Origin: Isoetes taiwanensis
Taxonomy: Eukaryota; Streptophyta; Lycopodiopsida; Isoetales; Isoetaceae
Assembly: GCA_021234155.1 (NCBI GenBank)
Contig: JAJEKV010000016.1
Span: 18,785,501 to 18,849,500, forward strand
Reading direction: 5' to 3'
DNA length: 64,000 nt
The position numbers and the translations under genes were made by a program. The notes under the pieces are model-generated. The model made no database searches. It saw only the letters and a program-made list of their open reading frames with translations, and was not told where the DNA came from. Shown here piece after piece: positions 13,561-25,342 of this stretch; position 1 is the stretch's first letter; every line of letters starts with the position of its first letter.

Positions 13561-16089
13561 CCGCTGCAATGGATAAAATTGCTAGAGAGACTCAGAATCA
13601 ATCAAGCTCACTAGAATGGAAGAACGCATGCTGGCCCTATTTTTTATTGTCGTTTGGTAAAGAATTTATGCCGCCATGGCATGGCGGATTGATCTCGCTG
13701 CTAATGAAGTCTAATTGCTTTTTACGCATATAGAGAAGTTGGGTTTCATTTTTCTTCCATGGTGCATTTTAGTCACGCAGTGGCCCGCCTACAACATGGA
13801 ATGGGAGTTGGGGCTCCACCGCTTTTAACCCATCTCGAAAGCAAGTTACATCAACTCACGTCTCGCTGGAGGAGGAGAAAGATAGTGGGATTAGATATGC
13901 TCATTTGGATGTGGCAATAAGACCGGAGTAGCCGAAACCAAAAAAACCTTATAGAAATCAAGATCCAAAAATTGTTTGGTCGTTTTTTTTACGCTCACAC
14001 CTACCGTAAAAATGTTATCCACTTTGAACATGTATTTTCTCCATCACTTTAGTTTCAAATTAAGCCAAATTTATTTCCACACAGTTTCTTTGATAGTCAT
14101 TTTAAAAATCGCATAATAATGTTATATAACACTCGAGATATTATCCGAAAGTGTGAATAATTTTTTTCGCCATGGTGGATGTTTGGCAAACTTTTTCAAC
14201 TTGAACCATTTCCGCTTATCAATGATATAATGCATGATAAATCATAGTCCAACTATAAATAACAATATGTGCCAACAATTTGTATATATTTTCACCAGGT
14301 TGGGAAATCTAATGCTTCGGACGCTCTAAAATTCCCATCCAATACTCCTATTTCACGAATATCCATAAAACAACAAGGGTTTGAGGGAAATTAATTAATT
14401 CCAATGGTTTGAAGTGCATCATAATAAATGTTAATAGTTGTTACATAATGGATGGTGAAAGAGGTTGAGAATAGAATTCACCTTGGAGTCGATACACTTG
14501 GTAATATCTGGGGATAGAAATGGATATGTGCTCTAACCCGAGGACAAAACCATCTTGTGATTTTTAAATTAATACATGATAACGGGAGGTGATTGCATTA
14601 GACGTGTCTCAAGGTATTTGATTGGTCTCTTTACATTACAATTTTATGCTTGATGCAAGTTCATATAATGGTTTGTAATGTGAACGTTTCAGCAATACTG
14701 AATTGATTGCTAGTTTAGTCCCTTGCTAGCAGAGTATATGTTAAGTATATATGCATAATTAGAATTAAGATTTAGAGCTATGTAAAGTGTTATACCTATG
14801 TAGTTTATGTTTCCGTGTACACATTTTTTTCTTATTCCGTGCGGTACAATATTTTTGATGCATCTCTTTATTGCTATCTTTATTTCGATGTGTTTATTTC
14901 TAGATGCTTGATATCTTGCAACTTGCACAAGAGTTTTTTAGTTCAATATGCAACACAAAAAAAAAGGATTTCTTTTATATTTTTGTACTTTTATCTATGG
15001 TTTTATATACATGATTTGATAGCCATATTTAGAGACATAGGCATATATCTACTAAAATTGATTTTAAGGCACTTTCCAATGGTTATAAATATAAAAATAT
15101 CTATACAAAAGATTTATTAAAGGCGGCCAAGACTCTGCAACATTTCTCATTACCAAACTCAGAGGATGGAGATTTGTGAAACCCGGACAATTATACTTCT
15201 AATGTTTCTTAACATTATGTGAAAACTCTCCAAGATTCTAGAATATCCTTTAAGAAAATCTTTGTCACATAGGAAATTACCTTTACATTTGTTACACTAA
15301 ATGAAAGACAAATACAAAATAACTTTCATCAATTTACATGAAACAACAACTTGCAATCTAAATAGCCTCATCGTATACAACATTATGTGAAAATATCTCC
15401 TTGTATATGAGTTGATTAATGCAAATATTATTTCCAAACATGATGTAGGATTTCAAATTCCGTAGCACCATATTTCGTTTGGGAGATGTTTTGAGCTTGA
15501 GAGCTAAATTCTAGCAAGAAGCAATAGATGTAGCGAGCAAGAAACAAAGAATTTGTACAAAGAATTTGTCTCTCTGATGCCAAGAATCTAATTGATTTCT
15601 TAGGAGGTTATATTATTTGCATATAACTGATGAAGGTAAACAATTATACTGATAGTTCTGCAGACAATGCACCACTTCCATTAAAAAAACTGCTAGACTA
15701 CTCTAAACACCAACTCTAATATCTCTTACATATGTCTATATCATTATCAGATACCAAAATTTTTAGAAAGTGCAAAGGAGCAAGTCCATCAAACCACCAT
15801 TTTTACTAATTTTGTAATCAATCACAACCTACGGTGCTAAAGACGTGCAAGGCGCGTTTCTTCCAATTCTGGTACTGTAATCTCCACAATGTTTCAAAAC
15901 ACATTTAGAGTCCACTTTTTTTTTATCTAATTCCTGGCAGTGGACTCTCAATATCTTACATTTATAAGTAGTTTTTAAAGGATCCAATACCATAGAATAG
16001 CAATCATGTATTGGCATTGTCAATGTATAGCAAAGCTAAGTAGAATGACCCAAAATGGGCAGCAAACAAATCTGCATTTTCTCAGAGCT
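13561..16089. other. AT-rich region without recognisable features
   Basis: The composition is A/T-rich with only short frames on both strands. I see no transposase, pol or cellular motif and no obvious tandem array. It may be diverged intergenic DNA. Confidence 0.5.
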
Positions 16090-16452
16090 CAGATATGGAG
16101 CTACTTTTGACTCAGGTGACCAATGCATCGGAAAGCACGCCCCTTCCAAAATATCTGCTAACTGGTAACGAAGAGGTGGACATGAAAACAAAAAACAAAA
16201 TATTTGAAATACTTTATAGGTAAACCCAAGTTCTCTTGGGCAGCTATGGAAGGCGACTTCATCCTAAAGAGCCAGGCAAAAACATCATATGTTTATTACA
16301 TGGTGAAGGAGCTGGTTCCACTGGACGGTTGTGTTCTAGATTTTTTCTCATGCGGAACAAAGTCAAGGGTTGCTTTGATGCATGGAAAATGCAGTTTTTT
16401 CTTCGAGTATGACGATAAGATTTGCCAGTTCTTGAGATCAACCATGGACTAA
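16090..16452 (+). pseudogene. Fragment with a methyltransferase-like motif
   Basis: The frame from about 16204 encodes a segment with VPLDGCVLDFFSCGT followed about 15 residues on by FFFEYDD. This resembles motif I of Rossmann-type N-methyltransferases (hydrophobic-x-D-x-F-S-G-G-T), with an acidic residue after the next strand. The glycine expected after FS is replaced by cysteine. The preceding frame (16118-16206) encodes a lysine-rich stretch that appears to join after a frame change. Domains needed for a firm assignment are missing. It could be the C-terminal end of a mobile-element protein. Low confidence on function. Confidence 0.3.
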
Positions 16453-16639
16453 TTTTTGACATCATCTGACTCAATAGCCGGTAACAAATCGTGACTCACC
16501 TTCTCTAATGGCCGTCTTCCGCTCGCCGCCGCCCACTTCCTTTGGTGACTCCTAATCAATGAGCTCCGCCGCTTGCACTTCATCCTGAGGGCAATCATGT
16601 GTCTGATGGACCCGATTGGAAGCGACCAAAACATAGCTT

Positions 16640-17230
16640 TTCTTTATACATTCTCCTCTTTTGGAACCGAATCCTGTCCAAAAAAGAATTTCACCGATTT
16701 GGGCCTCCTCACGCCTCTGTTTCCTGTGAAGATCCCGGTCCTATCCATCTTCCCCTGATACTGGTGCCCTGCTGGTGTGGAGGATGCTTGCTTTGACTGA
16801 TAAGACCCTATTGCTTTCCCTTTGTAAGCTTGTTGTTTCTGCCCGGGGGTTGTCAGTGCTTCATCCAAGCTTAGTGCCTTGTCTTCGGCCTCTCCAACTG
16901 TTTTCAGGTTGATGGCCCGTACCAATCTCTTGATGTTACTATTCAATCCCTCAAGATAGCCGTCACCTGCCTGCCTCTCAGTGATGCTTGGGACATTTTG
17001 CTTTAGCCTCATAAACTCCTCTATATATTTGGCCACTAATAGATTCCCTTGGTCCAATCTATAGAACTGCTGAATTTGCTTGCTGTGTGCGACCTTGAAA
17101 AGCCTTACTGAAGGTTTTGAATCTGCAATTGTTCATTCTTAACTTGTTTGACTTGGCATATCCCTTCCACCAAATCTGGGCTGGTCCAATCAGGTTAGCC
17201 CCCATATGCCTGCAGAGGACCTCGCAGAGA
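16640..17230 (-). pseudogene. Ty3/gypsy gag (capsid) fragment
   Basis: The minus strand reads, with frame changes, NLIGPAQIWWKGYAKS, then a segment rich in F and K, then YIEEFMRLKQNVPSI and a YLEGLNSNIKRLVRAI-like stretch. This is the usual Retrotrans_gag order: the WW segment, the EF..L motif, then the Y.EGL....R..V helix. The same protein pattern is found in element A near 46300-46560 (EFMRLRSDVPKL). Only the C-terminal half of gag is left. No LTR or pol is attached, so it is a relic next to the unknown genes that follow. Confidence 0.75.
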
Positions 17231-17344
17231 TTAGTGCAATATTAAACGAAATGGGCGAAGTCTTCCTTTATAAAAAGTTAGTATATTGGGTGGCATTTAG
17301 ATATATCAAGTAGGAATAACATCAATAGACTAGGTCATGTGTGT

Positions 17345-17500
17345 AATCATGCTGCTTGGCGCGAATTGTTAGCATGAATACACGCCTGGCGTGAATTGGA
17401 AATCTTCTGCATGCCCAATTCGTTCCTGGCGTCTCATGCTGGCAGTTCGCGCCTGGCATGAATTGCCAGTTGAATACACGCCCGGTGCAAATTTGGTACG
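17345..17500. repeat. Degenerate CACGCC(T)GGCGTG palindrome repeats
   Basis: A perfect 13-base palindrome with an odd centre, CACGCCTGGCGTG, lies at 17381-17393. Three or four degenerate relatives (GTTCCTGGCGTCTC, TCGCGCCTGGCATGAATTG, ACACGCCCGGTGCAA) lie within 120 bp, linked by GAATTG/TTGAATACA spacers. The same palindrome with a central A recurs at 19551-19563 inside a probable intron. Confidence 0.6.
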
Positions 17501-17699
17501 CCGGCTTTGTCCTTTCTTGTTTATCTTGATGGCTTGATCTAAAAGCGGTATATTTTTGTCCGCCCCACGTGTTTTGGCTAATATGATTTTCTTATTCGTG
17601 CAGCCCTTACATGGAACAACTCCATCATGCCCGCCACTAATGGATAGAATATGGAAGACTACTGCAAAAAAAAAAACAGGGAGGCACGAAGTCTGAGGA

Positions 17700-19745
17700 G
17701 TATAAGGCATTGGAAAAGACCTTGGCCCAGACTATCATCCAAGATAAGAAACCAAGGCCCGAAAAGACAGAAAAAAAAGTGGAGAAGAAGCTGGGGGGAC
17801 TTTTGAAGCATCTTCCAGAGGCTCTACAGATGCCTACAAGATCATCTTCTCTAAGGACGAAGTGTGGGCAAAGTGGAACGAGTTCTGGGATGCTTATGCT
17901 CAGAAACAGCTACCAGATGCAATGGGAAGAGCGCCTCCTCAAGATACTTCCATATTTGATTTGAAGACCACTGAGATGAGAAAAGTACAAGGCCTTTAGG
18001 TTGATGAAGTCATTTGGCTGTTAGATCAATGTATAAACAAAGAAGTTCTGCAGGGTTCTTCAGCTAAGGATAAAATGTCATTCTTTGAATGTTGCATTCA
18101 TATAAAGGACATGCGAGTTATGAAGGTAGCAGTTGGGCAAGAACTTCAGAAGCTATCTGATGATGTAACATTGTCTGAACTCGGCCTACTAGACAAGTAT
18201 GGCGTGTCTGCTGACGACATCAAGAAATATGTCTTCTGGTCCAAGGACTTTCTGAAAAACAGGAAATCAAAGAACTAATAGCATACTACAAAACTATCAG
18301 ATAAAGTGATGGCTGAGTCATGAGAAGAAAGGTTGCCATCCTGAAAGATGTTGGTGATGACTTACCTGCACTCCAATACCTGGTCTCTACTGGCTATAAG
18401 GGTCTCATACCCGATACAACAATAGGCCCTCGTAATATTTCTCTGTTTATAGTGGATAGCGGGACTGCAAAAGGAGAGAAGGAGATGACCTAAAAAGAGT
18501 ACAACAGTTTTTTTACTAGCTGCATAGGCTTAACAATTTAGAAGCTCTTTACTATTATCATCATATGTGCATGCTTTGGTGGCTTCATACGACTTGGAAT
18601 GCCTAAAGGTCGTTAGAGAAGGTTCTCTTCTCTTTGAGGCAAAGGATACTGATTTGAAGATGTAGTTTAAAAGCGCCTATATAATCTTCATAATCATATC
18701 CCTTGTGCCAGATGATGACTATGAGGTAGCTAAGAGCAAAGGGATGGCAGTGTTTTCTTTGGATGAACCTAGCTTGAAAAATGTGTTCTACAAAGTATAT
18801 GATGAGGATGAAGCGAATGAATGCCAGGGATTTGATGTTGCTGACCTTTACCAGAAGGACATCACTCTGGAATTGCTGACAAAAGAAAAGTGACCCTTGA
18901 ATAAACATGGGTTTGCAATCAATCTGGCTAGTTATCTTGTTGAGACTTTTGCACCACTTGATACCACTTGCTATGAACTTCATGTTGGAGGGTACATTGG
19001 TAGAGAAGCCCTGAAGACATCAAGAAGATGTCTAATTTTCATCAATGATGACCAGTCCAGGGATTTCCTTGAAGTGTTTTTTGAAAAGGTACTAGCCACG
19101 GCTGATTGGGATCCTGTCAAAGATAAAAATCCGTTTGCTTTGGTACCTTACAATAGGGCGAAGCAGACTACTATTTCACAATCGCCACCAAGAACAACTC
19201 CGGAATGTTCAAAAAGCAATGCAACCTCCGAGGAGAAGGCCGCAATGCTAGCGCGGGAACGTGAGATCATGGAGCAAAATATGGAGTCTATGCTTGGTAA
19301 TATTCCAACTGGTAATGTTACACTTGGGGGTACGACTATGGTAGTTTTTGATACAAGCCAGGATGATCATGCAAGCTCAGATTCAACCACTGAAGTTAGG
19401 AAACAAAATGCTGAGGTAGCTTTCATAGAAGAAAACGTGTTCGAACTAAACCGTGGAGTTGATGCTTTTGGCAGTAAACATCCGGGGAGTGAAGTAGACG
19501 CTATGACTACTGGGGATGACCACAAAGGCTCTGATGATAAAAGGTAATTTCACGCCAGGCGTGATATATAAAATACTTATGACGGATAAAACGCGCTTGG
19601 CATGTATTGCAGACAATTTTTGTATGGCTAACTCTTTGTTTTCCATGGTTCAGGGCTCCACCTGCTTGTGACAAAATCATTGTCTTCGATCTGAATGGTG
19701 TCCTGTGTAAAATTTTTCCTATTGGAACAGACATAAATCCAGTTT
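17700..19745 (+). pseudogene. Unknown gene ending in an HAD-like motif, with an intron
   Basis: A long, interrupted reading frame can be followed on the plus strand. It starts with a Lys/Glu-rich segment (17710-17800), then WAKWNEFWDAYAQKQLPD-like and DKMSFFECCIHIKDMRV-like segments (17850-18280), a frame change to KVAILKDVGDDLPALQYL (18330-18480), and a clean frame 18897-19547 with Ser/Thr/Asp-rich C-terminal sequence. A 110-bp GT-AG intron (19544-19653) splits an Arg codon. The second exon continues in frame as CDKIIVFDLNGVLC and stops 24 codons after that motif starts. The DLNGVL motif resembles the HAD/FCP1-like phosphatase DxDxT family with Asn at the second acid, so catalysis is doubtful. 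The host family is not recognised. In-frame stops upstream suggest a pseudogene. Confidence 0.5.
19544..19653 (+). other. Probable GT-AG intron containing a palindrome
   Basis: The sequence begins AAAAG|GTAATTTC and ends CATGGTTCAG|GGCTCC. Removing 110 bases keeps the frame, using AG plus G to make an Arg codon. It carries the perfect palindrome CACGCCAGGCGTG at 19551-19563 and a degenerate ACGCGCTTGGCATG at 19591-19604, about 40 bp apart. Confidence 0.6.
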
Positions 19746-20900
19746 AAATGGATGATGGTTAGATCTGCATCCTTAGTGGCATACCAACGAACTTTTATCA
19801 CTGAGGATAGATCGTCTTTGTAAACAATGTCTTTAACACTTGCAATCCAGAAAGGACGCTCTTCGTCATTGTCAGTTGAAGGTACAGCTACTAGCATGCC
19901 CTTCTGCAGATCTGCAAGTTTTGCATGAGTTTGACCTTCTTTTTGCTTGAGTGCACATCTATGTCCGAGGTACATTGCATGATCCACGGGCTCCTTGTTG
20001 ACTTCAGTACTGCAAAGAACAGATTCCTTTGCAATTCCTTAGGCATCCTCAACAAGGGGAGAGGATTGACAAACATGTCAACAAAAAGGAACCTCCAGAG
20101 AGATGTTGTTTAGGGACTTGGTTACATCTTTCACAGTTTCAAAAAAATCCTCCCAGCAACATCTGTCCTCCTCATTAAACTACTTAAAACTCGAATTTAT
20201 ACTTCTCTTCATGCTGGTTAGTGAGACAAAAGAATTATTGTTCTTGTTCTTCTTAGTGTGGTCTATGGCACTTTTCAGTGGCTGCTGAATGGCTCTTCTC
20301 ATTTCTCTAACTTCAGGAACATATTTCAAGAGTCGACTTCCAATGGCATGTATTCTTTTGAAAGCCAACTGGCAAATGGTTATGTTCATAACGTGAAAAG
20401 CTGTCACCTCATGATATGCCAAATAGGATTCCTGATCACCTTTGGACATTGACAGGAATGTTTGTCATATGTGCCTTATAGAAGAAAAGGTAAAGTTCGA
20501 TAAACACTTCTTCTGACAGCAAGCTAATCTCCTCAACTTCCTCATGTAGGTGAGTTCCATTAGCCGATTGTGCATAACAGTTTTGAAAGCCTTTACAGTG
20601 GGGTCCCTCTTAAATCTTTTTGCGGCGTTGTATGGATTTCTCGGTTTCAAAGTCTCTTCAGGGCTGTTATTCTAGCTAGAGCGTATGATAGGTCTTTGAA
20701 GAGTACAAAAAGGCTTGTGTTCAAGCGTTGTGCCGTTAACCTTCTTGCTCTCAGCTGAAGAGCATGAAAACAATGTTCTCGGCTTTCTCCTTAACATTTG
20801 CAGATCATCCTCACCAATCCTTTGGGTTAGCGAAGGACCTTTAGCATGCTGAAGAGGTCTCTGTGCAGAATCTATTACATTTTGCAACAAGTGGTGCAAT
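19628..20900 (-). pseudogene. Unknown mobile-element-like protein, convergent to the previous gene
   Basis: On the minus strand a broken frame runs from about 20900 to 19628. Segments read NPYNAAKRFKRDPTVKAFK (near 20640), YLAYHEVTAFHVMNITICQ (near 20430), VPEVREMRRAIQQ, then a clean 119-residue C-terminal frame (19987-19628) with GMLVAVPSTDNDEERPFWI and VIKVRWYATKDAD. This last part looks like a small SH3/BAH-like beta-barrel of the kind found at the end of some plant transposon ORFs, but I cannot name the family. It overlaps the 3' end of the plus-strand HAD-like gene, so the two are convergent and may be parts of one large DNA element. Confidence 0.4.
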
Positions 20901-21284
20901 TCTTAGAGAGGCGAAGGAGTCTCAAAAATTGAGTGGGCTGGTTGAGTAGGTGAGGAGGCTTGTTGAAGGAGTGTGGGAGATGGTACAGACGAACACTATA
21001 GAATGTGTGTTGGAGAAGGAGTTTGAAAGGAGATAGATCCCTGCATCAAGTGTAAAGGGAACGGAGATACAAAGCTTGAAGACAAACTATCAGGAGACGG
21101 TATGTCACGTATATCTTCATCTACAATGAAACATTTGCAGACGGAGACCAAAGATTTTTGCCTGCATTGCTGCCGTCACAAATATGGATAGACATATACT
21201 CAGCAAAAGAGTTGTACCAAAACTATTATGCATGCAGACATTTAAGAAGTATACTAACAAACAGTGAAATATTAAATGCAACTT

Positions 21285-21567
21285 AGCCTATGCACGCATA
21301 GGCACGGTGTAGATGTAAGCATGTTGCCTATGCACGCATAGACAAGATGTGGAAAGAAGCCTTGAACAAAACACAAGTTACCTATTTGAGCATAAACAAG
21401 ATACAAAAATAAAGACTGTTGCCCATGCGCGCATAGGCAAGATGTGATAAAAAGCATGTTGCCTATGCGCGCAAAGGCAAAATGTGGAAAGAAGCTCTGA
21501 ACAAAAAGCCTGTTATCTATTCGAGCATAAACAAGATACGAAAATAAAGCCTATTGCGCGAATAGGC
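21285..21567. repeat. Array of CTATGCGCGCATAG palindromes (first block)
   Basis: Copies of a 14-20 base palindrome (ideal form TGCCTATGCGCGCATAGGCA) occur at about 21285, 21325, 21421, 21461 and 21550. More degenerate ones (CTATTTGAGCATAAAC type) lie at about 21379 and 21512. Spacers share AAGATGTGRWAAAAAGC and GAACAAAA elements, which suggests a higher-order unit of roughly 130 bp. The array is upstream of the minus-strand unknown gene and may be intronic. Confidence 0.8.
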
Positions 21568-22502
21568 AAGATGTGATAAAAAAGTTATTGCATAAGAGAA
21601 CTAACCCTTGAGTACCACTCCATAATGCATTGCTTGAGATCAGAGGTCAATCTTTAAGCAAAATTCCATAGGAAAACATCCAAATACTAGAAAAGAATAT
21701 AAATAGGGTAATCGGGCACTCATTTCTGCATATGTAGCAAAATAACAGGGGGTTCCAGGGGGATTTGATATGGATATAATTCTTGAAACCATAGACCATA
21801 TCCATAAAACAATTCAATGGGTTGTTATAAAAAGAAACATAGATTTAGGATTAAAAAATACTCACGTTAGTTCACTGGTCAGATTGGTTAAAGTAGTCTC
21901 ATTAGGAAATTGAGTTATTTTGGTAGAGGTTTGAGCTCCCGTATTTCATATTCTAAAACCTTAAACGAAGTCGTATAGAGGCTCGATATACCATCAAAAC
22001 CTTAGGCAAACTCGTATTTGACATCTCAAAATCATAGGCACCCCCAATCATAAATGAGCATAAGCGAAACCAGAGGTGCCCAAAGGCTCCAACATACAGT
22101 CTGGGTCATAGGATCGACAGATCCGACGATTGTGGTAGTCCAAGGTGCATACAGACCTTTCCTCCTGGGCGCTCGACCTCCGCCTCCAAGGTTGCTCCGC
22201 ATTTTTCACTTGCTCACATCTATAGGAAGTTGCATAGGCTCGAGACAAATGGCAGATGGAAGTACGTCAAGCTCTTAGCTGCTAGCTAATTAGGTTGTTT
22301 TGTAAGAAATTTTAAGCATTTCTTGCGTAATTAGACCTCCTTCAGAAAGACAAAAAGAGTCATTTCTAGGGTTATTTTTTGGTCGTCTTTGTTTGGTCTG
22401 TGCATGTTTTGCCTTGTCTTAGGTCTATTTCACCAGTTTGTGTGCATTAGGGTTCATGTAGTATAGAAGTTTCACGTCTTTGCTTATTTTGTCATGCTGC
22501 TT

Positions 22503-22834
22503 GTCTATGCGCACATTGGCATGAGATTTTCTGCTTATGATTGTCTATGCGCGCATAGCTTTAGCAAATTTTTGTGCTCCTTGTCCATGTGTGCATAGGC
22601 ATAACATTTTTTTGTATTGCTTGTCTATGCGCGCATAGGCAAAATGTTTAATTGTTTAGCTTGTCCATGTGCACATAGGCATACAAACTTTTTGTTTATC
22701 TTGTCCATGCGTGCATAGGCATAGCATTTTTTTTGTATTGCTTGTCTATGCGCGCATAGGCACAAAGTTTTTTTCCATGACAAGTTTTTGTGTGCATAGC
22801 CAAACTTCCACTGCTTGTCTATGCACACATAGGG
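22503..22834. repeat. 40-bp tandem array of CTATGCGCGCATAG palindromes (second block)
   Basis: The 20-base unit TTGTCYATGYGYGCATAGGC starts at 22541, 22581, 22621, 22661, 22701 and 22742, an almost exact 40-bp period. Weaker copies lie at 22503, about 22780 and 22815. The 20-base spacers are T-rich and similar but less conserved (WTTTTTTGTATTGC). The ideal core is a perfect palindrome. The array ends about 35 bp before a likely splice acceptor (CTTGCAG at 22870), so it probably lies in an intron of the plus-strand exon that follows. Confidence 0.85.
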
Positions 22835-22870
22835 AAATGGTTGTTTGATACTTTGTCTTCTGTCTTGCAG

Positions 22871-23130
22871 TAAGAAGAGGAATACTGACAAGCCTGCTGA
22901 GGGTGGATCCTCCCAAAACACAGCCAAAAGGAAGAGAACATAGAAAGAAAAGAAACTACAGACAGTTGTACCTCAGAGTCAGCAGGAGTTTTCAATGGCC
23001 GATGATGGTTCTTTCTTTTGGTACATCAAGTTGGACAAAGATCAGTTGCAAAATTGTGGAAAGTTGATGAAGTATGAAACATGTAAGAGGATTTTCTGGC
23101 ACAAATCAACCAGGCCCAAAATATAAAAAA
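22871..23130 (+). pseudogene. Exon-like fragment of unknown protein
   Basis: After a TTGTCTTCTGTCTTGCAG-type acceptor, the plus strand encodes a Lys/Arg-rich segment (KKRNTDKPAEGGSSQNTAKR) and, past a stop, SMADDGSFFWYIKLDKDQLQ. The frame then decays. The last segment, WYIKLD.DQ, is repeated near 25311-25342 just before a run of 23 A. The protein family is not recognised. Confidence 0.35.
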
Positions 23131-25342
23131 TTATAAGTTTCTTGAGTGGCCTAATGAAGAAAAGTTGAGACCCAAAACACAAATTGTATACCAATAACAT
23201 GGAACCTATAAAAGGATGGTAAATACTTTTTACATATACTAAGAAGGAGATCGTGTTTCTTTGGCAATGTACCTCATAAATCGAAAAAAAGCCATTTTAT
23301 AAGACTTGAAGAGCCAAAACACTTTGCATTCAAGTGGCTTTGCAACATCAATCATGAACCAAAAAAATGCCAACAATTGAAATGATTTGCTCGTGAAGAT
23401 CTGCTTGATTACATCTTGCTATTGGATGTTTAAAACGAGTAGTTTGGTATCTATTATGCTGACATCTATTGTGAACAGTTGTAAATAATACATTCCAACA
23501 TCTACTTGCTATTGGGTGTCCACATTTAGCATTGCTAAATTACCAGGTTTCTCTTTCCTATTGGCTGTGTACATGTAGCATCTAAAATATGACATTTGTA
23601 GGCAAAGCAAATAAACATTGATGAAAATAAAAAGAGAGAGAAAAGTTAAAACAATATTTAACATCACACTTAAAAGTATGACCATGTTGAGATTTATACT
23701 ATTGTGTCGCATAGTATCCTACAACTTCCAAGTGGAGTGTGATACACAGCATAACTTGGGCTCCTAACAAGCAATTAACATTACATGCTCAAATTCTAGA
23801 AAACTAACATATCTTCTATTTTGGAACTTTGAACAATTTTGCATCAACCTATAGAAATTCATGTTGTACAATCTAGCGACTGCATACAGTGCTAGTGTTA
23901 CATATGTACATCAAAATGATGACTCCTTTCCAAGGATCATAAAATTAGATCTCAAATTAGACCTACAATGATTGCTTAAGAGATGAATAATGCTAACACT
24001 GGTGGTCCTAATTACCCAACATAAGTGATAGTGGGGTAGATAGCATAAGTTGTGATAAGTGTTCCATGCAGGCGTAATTGTAATTCTACCTTACTTGTTT
24101 TCTTGAGCAATCACAGCAGTAATGAGAATTTAAATGAGATTTCAAATATGAATCATCAAGACCTACACAAAACCTGTAGCATTAGTTTCATAGCGAACAA
24201 CAAACATATAACCTTGAATGTTCAAATGGCAGAAAAAATAATCAAAACAAACCAAATGCTTAAGATAATTCTAATAATCATACTTTGCTAGACTGCTTTT
24301 AAAGGAACAAATTGAAATGCAGCTATTGAATTTGCAAGGACATTTCAAAAGCATAAGTGTAGTGTCGTTGCAACATAAGTTGGGCTCTTGATATGTCCCA
24401 CGGGCTAAATAGTGCGCCAGCAAAGAACATCCAAAAACATACCTATTTTCTTTTCTGGAATTAGATGTTCAAATGTTAGAAGAACTGGCAGATCTTGCAT
24501 TCTCGCAAGTTCCTATTTACGCATTACATGATGGATATAAAAAGGAAAATCTTACTACAATATGGAATAATGCACGCCACAAAAATGTCTTTTGATCTAG
24601 AGAACTTCAAGGCTTGACATTTGATGGTCATTTAGTGCCAAATGTGATGGAATATTATCACTAACCAAAGCCAAAGAGTTTATATATCTAACATCAAACA
24701 AAACGTTTTCAAATGGTAGCTGAAAAAACATAGAGAAGCTATAAACTTTTCTTTATGCCATTTCTTTTGTGCTACCCAACTTAATATTGTAGTGTACAAG
24801 TTTTGGCTGCAGGAAACAACAGGCGTAGATGTTCAGTGTCTAATTTACGTATAGGTTGCTGCTCAGAAAGCTGCAATGCGAGAACGTATTTTGCAGAATA
24901 AGCAAAGATGAATGTCATGAGACGCAACCGAAATTTAAAACCAATCTATATAACTACTTGTCTTGCTGTAAGAATACAGGAAAAGATGAATTCTAAAACC
25001 AAGCTTCATGTCTACTTGTCTTGCTTGCTATGATTTTGCAGTTTAAGTTGCCATTCAATGTTCGTCTATTTATCAAGCACTTATTGCCTTCTAATATGGT
25101 ACCTTCTTCTATCAGTTGCAAGTCTAAGGTTTCTTCACGTTTTCTTCGTGGCATGTTTATGTTGTCAAACAAGAATGATTTACCTGCATTATGGATGTAA
25201 AAAGTTTAAGTTTGATTAGATTATTCAAAAATTGGAATTGTAAGATCTTATATTTGTATCGAGTCAATGTATACTTTCTACGTAGTTATTTTGCAAGACT
25301 TGAAAAGTTGTGGTACATCAAGTTGGATGAAGATCAGCAGCT
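23131..25342. other. AT-rich region without recognisable gene
   Basis: Only short frames are present. I see no conserved domain, tRNA or tandem array. The right end (25311-25342) repeats a ~30-bp stretch of 23020-23050. Confidence 0.45.

Noticed and set aside
13302-13733. 143-residue plus-strand ORF as a gene
   Set aside because: Its first half lies in LTR sequence and the rest shows no motif or codon bias; treated as chance.
22503-22834. CRISPR-like array (20-bp palindromic repeat, 20-bp spacer)
   Set aside because: Spacers are similar to each other and T-rich, repeats are degenerate, there are no cas genes, and the context is a plant-type nuclear genome with introns and retrotransposons.
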